Positions 57,567 through 64,000 of a stretch of 64,000 bases of DNA are shown here, piece after piece. The position numbers and the translations under genes are program-made. Source of the DNA: Zestomonas insulae (GTDB taxonomy: Bacteria > Pseudomonadota > Gammaproteobacteria > Pseudomonadales > Pseudomonadaceae); assembly GCF_016901015.1 (NCBI RefSeq), contig NZ_JAFEUP010000003.1, positions 62,001-126,000 on the forward strand. Direction: 5' to 3'. The notes under the pieces were generated by a model. That model searched no databases. It was not told the origin of the DNA and saw nothing but the letters and a program-made list of their open reading frames with translations. How positions within the stretch are numbered: the first letter of the stretch is position 1; every line of letters begins with the position of its first letter.

Positions 57567-59249
57567 TCATCGTTCATGCACATAGGTGCCGGGTGACGCT
57601 TCGCCGGCGGGATAGGTTTTGCTGCCCAGGGTGGCGGGCGACTTGCGCAGCTTGCCGGAGCGCTCGGCCATCCATGCCTGCCAGTGCAGCCACCAGGAGT
57701 CGGCCTGCTTGGTCGAGTCGTCCTGCCAGGTCTTGGCCTGCTCGGGCAGCTCGCCGCTGCCGGTCATGAAGCGTGCCTTGGGATTGCCCGGCGGGTTGAG
57801 GATGCTCTGGATGTGCCCGCTGCTGGACAGCACGAATTCGATGTTGCCACCGAACAGCTTGGCCGAGCGGTAGCACGCCTCCCACGGGGTGATGTGGTCG
57901 TTGATCCCGGCCAGCGCGTAGATGTCGCTCTTCACCTGCTTGAGGTCGATCGGCGTGCCGCACACTTCCAGGGCGTTGGCGCGGGTCAGCGGGTTGGTCT
58001 TGAACAGCTCGATCAGGTCGCCGTGGAAGGTCGCCGGCAGGCGCGTGGTGTCGTTGTTCCAATAGAGGATGTCGAACACCGGCGGCTCGTTGCCGAGCAG
58101 GTAGTTGTTGACCCAGTAGTTCCAGATCAGGTCGTTGGGGCGCATCCAGGCGAACACCTTGGCCATGTCCTTGCCTTCCAGCACGCCGGCCTGGTACGAG
58201 CGGCGCTTGGCGCTCTCCAGGGTCTGCTCATCGACGAACAGGCCGATCTGCGTGTCGAGCTGGGTGTCCAGCACGCTGACCAGCAGGGTCAGCGCGTTGA
58301 CCTTGGTCTCGCCGAGCGCTGCGTAGTGGCCAAGCAGGGCAGCGCAGGTGATGCCGCCGGAGCAGGCGCCGAGCAGGTTGAGGTCCTTGCTGCCGGTGAT
58401 GGCGAGGACCACGTCGATGGTTTCCTTGAGCGCCTGGATGTAGGTCGACAGGCCCCACTCGCGCTGCGCCTTGGTCGGGTTGCGCCAGCTGACGATGAAG
58501 GTCTGGATGCCGCTGCGCAGGGTGAACTTCGCCAGGCTCTTCTCCGGCGACAGGTCGAAGACGTAGAACTTGTTGATCTGCGGCGGCACCACCAGCAGCG
58601 GGCGCTCGTGCACCTGCTCGGTGCTCGGCTGGTACTGGATGAGCTCGACCAGGTCATTGCGGAACACCACCGCACCTTCGGTCAGGGCCAGGTTCTTGCC
58701 GACCTCGAAGGCGCCCATGTTCACCTGGCTGGGCATGCCGCCGTTGTTCACCAGGTCCTTGGCCAGATGGCCGAGGCCGTCGAGCAGGCTCTTGCCGCCG
58801 GTCTCGAAGAAGCGTTTGACCGCCGCCGGGTTGGCCATGCTGTTGGTCGGCGCCATCGCTTCGGTGAGCAGGTTGATGACGAAGTGGCCGCGGCTGATGT
58901 CCTGCGGCGACAGGTTGCTCGAGCCGATCCAGTCGTGCAGCTCCTTGCGCCACACCAGGTAGGTCTGCAGGTAGCGGCGGTACAGCGGATTCTGGCTCCA
59001 GGCCGGATCGGCGAAACGGCGGTCGCCGTCGTCGGGTTGCAGCGCGTTCTGGCCGAGCAGGACGTTCTTCAACTGCACGCCGAACTGGGCGACGTGCTTG
59101 GCACTATGGAAGGGCTGTTTGATGGCTTGGGTCAGTACGAGGCGGGCCGAGGAGAGGATGTCCTTGCCACGCAAGCCAACCACCGGATTCAACCCGAGGG
59201 TGTTTTCCGAGGCTTGGCGCTGCAGGTCTTCGGTGTTCTTGTTGCTCAT
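57567..59249 (-). CDS. phaC1: Class II poly(3-hydroxyalkanoate) synthase 1
   Basis: A 560-residue medium-chain-length PHA synthase, the first gene of phaC1-phaZ-phaC2-phaD. LLGACSGGI has Cys296; the active-site Asp (INDHITPW) and His (SGHIQSI) are in place. The N-terminal MSNKNTEDLQRQASENTLGL resembles other Pseudomonas PhaC1. TGGAG lies 9 nt before the ATG. The stop is overlapped by an ATG that opens an extended phaZ frame. Confidence 0.97.
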   Translation of the reverse strand: MSNKNTEDLQRQASENTLGLNPVVGLRGKDILSSARLVLTQAIKQPFHSAKHVAQFGVQLKNVLLGQNALQPDDGDRRFADPAWSQNPLYRRYLQTYLVWRKELHDWIGSSNLSPQDISRGHFVINLLTEAMAPTNSMANPAAVKRFFETGGKSLLDGLGHLAKDLVNNGGMPSQVNMGAFEVGKNLALTEGAVVFRNDLVELIQYQPSTEQVHERPLLVVPPQINKFYVFDLSPEKSLAKFTLRSGIQTFIVSWRNPTKAQREWGLSTYIQALKETIDVVLAITGSKDLNLLGACSGGITCAALLGHYAALGETKVNALTLLVSVLDTQLDTQIGLFVDEQTLESAKRRSYQAGVLEGKDMAKVFAWMRPNDLIWNYWVNNYLLGNEPPVFDILYWNNDTTRLPATFHGDLIELFKTNPLTRANALEVCGTPIDLKQVKSDIYALAGINDHITPWEACYRSAKLFGGNIEFVLSSSGHIQSILNPPGNPKARFMTGSGELPEQAKTWQDDSTKQADSWWLHWQAWMAERSGKLRKSPATLGSKTYPAGEASPGTYVHER

Positions 59250-59541
59250 CTAACGACGCTCCATTGTCCAGAGACTGATACCGGCATATGACTCTGTGGT
59301 GACACAGGGGTGGGGCCTGGTACTGCTCGGGTTTACCTGAAGGTGGTGTCCGCTTGACGACCAATGCATGACGAACTGGGTTGGCTGCGTTGGCGCTTCG
59401 CGAAGACCAGGTGGTGCTCTGCATGCTCATGGGCAAATGCATGGAGCCTGCCAGTTCTCTGGTTACCCGAGATTGTTCGATTGCGCAACTGGCGGCTGAT
59501 CCGGCCGGGCGCGGGCGGCAGTATGGAGAGGGGAATTAGAA
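59250..59541. other. Upstream region of phaC1, no gene seen
   Basis: About 290 bp without a supportable gene. It holds a CTGTG-GTGA-CACAG palindrome (59294-59307) and, on the minus strand at 59303-59317, a GGCCCCAnnCCTGnG motif similar to one upstream of phaI. I could not find a convincing sigma70 pair, though the phaC1 promoter must be here. Confidence 0.6.
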
Positions 59542-59568
59542 AAAGCGCTCTAACCGCCGAGTTAGAGC
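59542..59568 (-). terminator. Rho-independent terminator overlapping the DUF971 stop codon
   Basis: Stem GCTCTAAC / GTTAGAGC (8 bp, 6-nt loop, 59547-59568) followed by GCGCTTTTT on the minus strand. The TAA stop of the DUF971 gene (59562-59564) is inside the stem. Confidence 0.8.
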
Positions 59569-59936
59569 ATCAGTTTGACGACTGATTCATCCGGGTCGCG
59601 GGACTTGCCGGCGCTCGCCAGGGCGGCGAGATAGTCGTTCCAGAGCGCGTCGTGACGCTGCGAGAGTTGTTCCAGGTAGTCCCAGGTGAACAGTCCGCTG
59701 TCATGCCCGTCGTCGAAGCACAGTTTTAGTGCGTACTGCCCGGCCGGCTCGATGCGCTCCAGGCCGACGTGCAGCTTGCCGGTCTGCAGCACCGGATTGC
59801 CGTGCCCCTGCACCTCCGCCGAAGGCGAATGCACGCGGAGAAATTCGGCACTGAGCAGGTAGCGCTCGCCGGGGGCGTATTCCAGCTCGAGGGTCTTCGA
59901 GGCCTTGTGCAGTTTGATCGCGGTGGGTAATCGCAT
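59562..59936 (-). CDS. DUF971 family protein
   Basis: A 124-residue protein with the DUF971 (gamma-butyrobetaine-hydroxylase N-terminal-like) fold: IKLHKASKTLELEYAPGERYLLSAEFLRVHSPSAE and DDGHDSGLFTWDYLEQL. Homologous domains bind zinc or take part in iron-sulfur and redox proteins; here it stands alone. The ATG at 59936 (MRLPTAIKL) is the conserved start; an upstream in-frame GTG at 60008 is less likely. It follows hslU closely, in the order hslV-hslU-DUF971 common in Pseudomonas. Confidence 0.87.
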   Translation of the reverse strand: MRLPTAIKLHKASKTLELEYAPGERYLLSAEFLRVHSPSAEVQGHGNPVLQTGKLHVGLERIEPAGQYALKLCFDDGHDSGLFTWDYLEQLSQRHDALWNDYLAALASAGKSRDPDESVVKLML

Positions 59937-60020
59937 CGGGTCGGGTCCGCTGTGGCGTGGCAGGCACTCCTGCTGGTCGGCTGTTGCCGCACCAGCAGGC
60001 AGGTCCACAGAGTACTGCCG

Positions 60021-61355
60021 CTAGAGGATGTAGCGCGACAGGTCTTCGTCCTGCGCCAACTCGCCGAGGTGGCCGTTGACGTAGGCGGCGTCGATGCGGA
60101 TCGGCGCCTCATTGTGTTGCACGGCGAGGTCGCCGGCACTGAACGAGAGCTCTTCGAGCAGGCGTTCGAGCAGCGTGTGCAGACGCCGTGCGCCGATGTT
60201 CTCGGTCTTCTCGTTGACCTGCCAGGCGATCTCGGCGAGGCGCTGGATGCCGTCGGCGGCGAACTCGATGTTCAGCCCTTCGGTCTGCAGCAGCGCGGTG
60301 TACTGCTCGGTCAGCGAGGCGTGCGGCTCGGTGAGGATGCGCTCGAAGTCATGCGGGCTGAGCGCCTTGAGTTCGACACGGATCGGCAGGCGGCCCTGCA
60401 GCTCGGGCACCAGGTCGCTCGGCTTGCTCAGGTGGAAGGCGCCGGAGGCGATGAACAGGATGTGGTCGGTCTTCACCATGCCCAGCTTGGTGTTCACCGT
60501 GCAGCCTTCGATCAGTGGCAGCAGGTCGCGCTGCACGCCTTCGCGCGACACGTCGGCGCCGCCGACATTGCCGCGCTTGGCGACCTTGTCGATCTCGTCG
60601 ATGAACACGATGCCGTGCTGCTCGACCGCTTCCAGGGCGTGGGCCTTGAGCTCTTCCTCGTTGACCAGGCGCGCGGCTTCCTCGTCGCGGATCAGCTTGA
60701 GCGCTTCCTTGACCTTGAGCTTGCGGCTCTTGCGCTTGCCCTTGCCCATGTTGGAGAACAGGTTCTGCAACTGGTTGGTCATCTCCTCCATGCCAGGCGG
60801 GGCCATGATCTCCACGCCGGCCGGATGCTCGGCGACCTCGATGTCGATTTCCTTGTCATCCAGCTGGCCTTCGCGCAGGCGCTTGCGGAACAGCTGGCGG
60901 GTGTTCGAGTCGCTTGGCGCAGCCTCCTCGCCGAAGGTGCGTGCCGGCGGCAGCAGGGCGTCGAGGATGCGGTCCTCGGCGGCGTCTTCGGCGCGGTGGC
61001 GGACCTTGATGATCTCCTGCTCGCGGAACATCTTGATCGCCGCGTCGGCCAGGTCGCGGATGATCGATTCGACGTCGCGGCCGACATAGCCGACCTCGGT
61101 GAACTTGGTTGCTTCGACCTTGAGGAACGGTGCGTTGGCCAGCTTGGCCAGACGCCGGGCGATTTCGGTCTTGCCGACGCCGGTCGGGCCGATCATCAGG
61201 ATGTTCTTCGGCGTGACTTCCTGGCGCAGCTCGGCGGGCAGCTGCATGCGCCGCCAGCGGTTGCGCAGGGCAATCGCCACGGCGCGCTTGGCCTCGTCCT
61301 GGCCGATGATGTGGCGGTTGAGTTCGTGGACGATTTCACGGGGTGTCATGGGCAT
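60021..61355 (-). CDS. hslU: ATP-dependent protease ATPase subunit HslU
   Basis: A 444-residue AAA+ unfoldase that feeds substrates to HslV. Walker A GPTGVGKT near residue 60, the pore motif GYVGRD, the inserted I-domain (about 110-240), Walker B IVFIDEID and the C-terminal tail SRYIL that docks into HslV are all present. Start at 61355 because GGAG lies 7 nt upstream; a second ATG two codons later is possible. Confidence 0.97.
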   Translation of the reverse strand: MPMTPREIVHELNRHIIGQDEAKRAVAIALRNRWRRMQLPAELRQEVTPKNILMIGPTGVGKTEIARRLAKLANAPFLKVEATKFTEVGYVGRDVESIIRDLADAAIKMFREQEIIKVRHRAEDAAEDRILDALLPPARTFGEEAAPSDSNTRQLFRKRLREGQLDDKEIDIEVAEHPAGVEIMAPPGMEEMTNQLQNLFSNMGKGKRKSRKLKVKEALKLIRDEEAARLVNEEELKAHALEAVEQHGIVFIDEIDKVAKRGNVGGADVSREGVQRDLLPLIEGCTVNTKLGMVKTDHILFIASGAFHLSKPSDLVPELQGRLPIRVELKALSPHDFERILTEPHASLTEQYTALLQTEGLNIEFAADGIQRLAEIAWQVNEKTENIGARRLHTLLERLLEELSFSAGDLAVQHNEAPIRIDAAYVNGHLGELAQDEDLSRYIL

Positions 61356-61403
61356 GGAAATGCTCCGCAGTGGAACGGGCGCGTCGCTGGTGCCGGGCGG
61401 CAG

Positions 61404-61937
61404 TCAGGCGCAGTCCAGTTCCTCGATGGTCAGATTCTGGTTGGTGAACACGCAGATCGAGCCGGCGATGTTCAGCGCGGTTTCGGCGATCTCGCGGGCC
61501 GACAGGTTGGCGTCGCCCTTCTGCAGCAGGGCCAGCGCCGCAGCCTGGGCGAAGCCACCGCCGGAGCCCATGGCGATCAGGCCGTGCTCGGGTTCGACCA
61601 CGTCGCCGTTGCCGGTGATGATCAGCGAGGCGTCCTTGTTGGCGATCGCCAACATGGCCTCCAGACGGCTCAGCGATCGGTCGGTGCGCCAGTCCTTGGC
61701 CAGCTCGACGGCGGCGCGGACCAGGTGACCCTGGTGTTTTTCCAGCTGCCCTTCGAAGCGCTCGAACAGCGTGAAGGCGTCCGCGGTGGCGCCGGCGAAG
61801 CCGGCCAGCACCTGGCCGTGGTAGAGGCGGCGAACCTTCTTGGCGTTGCCTTTCATCACGGTGTTGCCGAGTGACACCTGGCCGTCGCCGCCCATGACGA
61901 CTTTGCCGTTGCGGCGGACTGAAACGATGGTGGTCAA
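61404..61937 (-). CDS. hslV: ATP-dependent protease peptidase subunit HslV
   Basis: A 177-residue proteasome-beta-type peptidase. After removal of the first residue the N-terminal Thr ([19 protein letters not shown]) is the nucleophile, so the start must lie directly before it; this is a TTG at 61935-61937 with GGAG 9 nt upstream. Upstream in-frame starts would bury the Thr and are rejected. [14 protein letters not shown] is the conserved C-terminal helix. It precedes hslU by 48 nt. Confidence 0.96.
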   Translation of the reverse strand: MTTIVSVRRNGKVVMGGDGQVSLGNTVMKGNAKKVRRLYHGQVLAGFAGATADAFTLFERFEGQLEKHQGHLVRAAVELAKDWRTDRSLSRLEAMLAIANKDASLIITGNGDVVEPEHGLIAMGSGGGFAQAAALALLQKGDANLSAREIAETALNIAGSICVFTNQNLTIEELDCA

Positions 61938-62064
61938 GGGGTGAATCTCCACGCAGCGGGGCACGGGGGCCCGAATGAAGATTCATATGGGGGAGCCGCG
62001 CAGGCATTTCAACCGACCGCTTGCCGGAACGCCTGTAACCGCAGATTACCGCCGCACCGCTGAC

Positions 62065-62082
62065 GACGGGCCGAGGCCCGTC
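62065..62082 (-). terminator. Hairpin after the SPOR protein gene
   Basis: GACGGGCC / GGCCCGTC with a 2-nt loop, 6 nt past the stop on the minus strand. There is no T run, so termination would be weak. Confidence 0.45.
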
Positions 62083-62088
62083 TTCGCC

Positions 62089-62778
62089 TCAGCGCACCTG
62101 GCGTTGCTGCAGCAGCAGGTTGCCGTAGCCGCTGCCGGCCAGTTGCTTCTGCGCCTGGGTCAGCTGCTCGCGGTTGCTGAAGGGGCCAACCAGCACGCGG
62201 TACCAGGTTTCCTCACGCACCGTGCCGGACTCCAGTTGCACGCCCTGGCCGAGCATGGCGATCTGCGCGCGGACCTTCTCGGCGTCGGCCTGCTTGCGGA
62301 ACGAGCCGGCCTGCAGGAAGAACTGCGTGCTGGCCGCCTTCACCGCGGTCGGCAGCGGCGGCGGGGTCTCGCCCTTGAGCGCCGCTTCGGCGCGCGCGGC
62401 GTCGGCCTTGGCCAGCTCCTGCGGCGTCGGTGGCGGCGGGGTCTGCTCCGGCACGGCGTCCGGCGGCACGATCACCTCGGACTCCGGCAGCAGGGTGTAG
62501 AAGTCGTACTTCGGCTTGGCCGGCTGCGGCGTCGGGGTTGCCGTGGACGGCGTGGTCGCGGCCGGCTTGTCGCTCGGTTTGCCGAGGCTGCGCTGGGCGT
62601 TTTCCGGCTTCTCGCGGCGGATGTCGTCGCGGCCCGGCTCGAGCTTCATCAGCAGCATGACGAACACGCCGATGGCCAGCCCGCAGGCCAGCCAGATCCA
62701 GCCCGGCACCGGGCGCTTCGCCGGAGCCTGGTAGCGGCTGGCGCCGCGCTTGGGAGCAGCTTTCTTCTTGGTCGCCAT
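62089..62778 (-). CDS. SPOR domain cell-division protein (FtsN-like)
   Basis: A 229-residue bitopic protein: a basic cytosolic N-terminus (about 1-25), one membrane helix (26-44), a Pro/Thr-rich periplasmic linker (60-150) and a C-terminal SPOR domain (about 150-229: FFLQAGSFRKQADAEKVRAQI...YRVLVGPFSNREQL) that binds denuded peptidoglycan at the septum. FtsN has this layout, and the gene beside argS in P. aeruginosa is reported as FtsN-like. It follows argS by 6 nt. Confidence 0.9.
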   Translation of the reverse strand: MATKKKAAPKRGASRYQAPAKRPVPGWIWLACGLAIGVFVMLLMKLEPGRDDIRREKPENAQRSLGKPSDKPAATTPSTATPTPQPAKPKYDFYTLLPESEVIVPPDAVPEQTPPPPTPQELAKADAARAEAALKGETPPPLPTAVKAASTQFFLQAGSFRKQADAEKVRAQIAMLGQGVQLESGTVREETWYRVLVGPFSNREQLTQAQKQLAGSGYGNLLLQQRQVR

Positions 62779-62784
62779 AGTCCG

Positions 62785-64000
<1,216 letters not shown>

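Noticed and set aside
54673..59249. phaC1 and phaC2 as a recent tandem duplication
   Set aside because: The two proteins differ throughout although motifs and length are the same; flanking phaZ and this order are ancestral in Pseudomonas, so the duplication is old.

Overview
The window is a stretch of high-GC chromosome from a gammaproteobacterium of the genus Pseudomonas in the broad sense. From memory, the gene order matches the region of P. aeruginosa PAO1 that runs from mutY to argS (about PA5147 down to PA5051), with some blocks missing (for example hut and opgGH) and others added. Almost all of it is dense core chromosome. I see no phage, insertion sequence, CRISPR array, tRNA or rRNA gene.

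Layout. 1-6600: mutY (cut by the window edge), an AsmA protein, a PanZ-like acetyltransferase, and the operon hisB-hisH-DUF2164-hisA-hisF, which carries a dispersed inverted-repeat element between hisA and hisF. 6600-12800: the cluster ctpA, envC, gpmI, then divergent rhodanese-grxC-secB, and trmL; most of this order is also found in E. coli. 12800-19320: nitrogen control (ntrB, ntrC, glnA) with a textbook sigma54 promoter and paired NtrC sites before glnA, plus two DUF4124 proteins. 19320-27900: thiI, typA/bipA, and a coupled pair of poorly understood envelope proteins (DUF2339, DUF3999). 27980-38740: a CptA-type phosphoethanolamine transferase, the autotransporter esterase EstA, a membrane diguanylate cyclase, fbp, several small lipoproteins, a lipocalin, pip and dtd. 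38870-43870: an amino-acid ABC transporter, a UPF0158 protein and an HBM-type chemoreceptor. 44000-46050: an accessory cassette (HxlR regulator, divergent SDR-like protein and kappa-GST/HCCA-isomerase-like protein) ending in a dispersed palindromic repeat. 46080-52005, leftward: ubiE-ubiJ-ubiB, then hisI-hisE-tatA-tatB-tatC-rsmE. 52150-59250: the medium-chain polyhydroxyalkanoate (PHA) locus, with phasins phaI and phaF facing phaC1-phaZ-phaC2-phaD. 59560-64000: a DUF971 protein, hslV-hslU, an FtsN-like SPOR protein and argS (cut by the edge).

How it fits together. The his genes lie in two operons. NtrBC and glnA form the ammonia-assimilation switch, and the NtrC enhancer at glnA also touches the thiI promoter. 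The pha locus is complete for making, coating and degrading medium-chain PHA granules. The part least explained by core biology is the HxlR/SDR/HCCA cassette: two palindromic operators sit in the SDR promoter, and the SDR lacks two residues of the usual catalytic triad. The DUF2339-DUF3999 pair is the largest protein system here without a known function.
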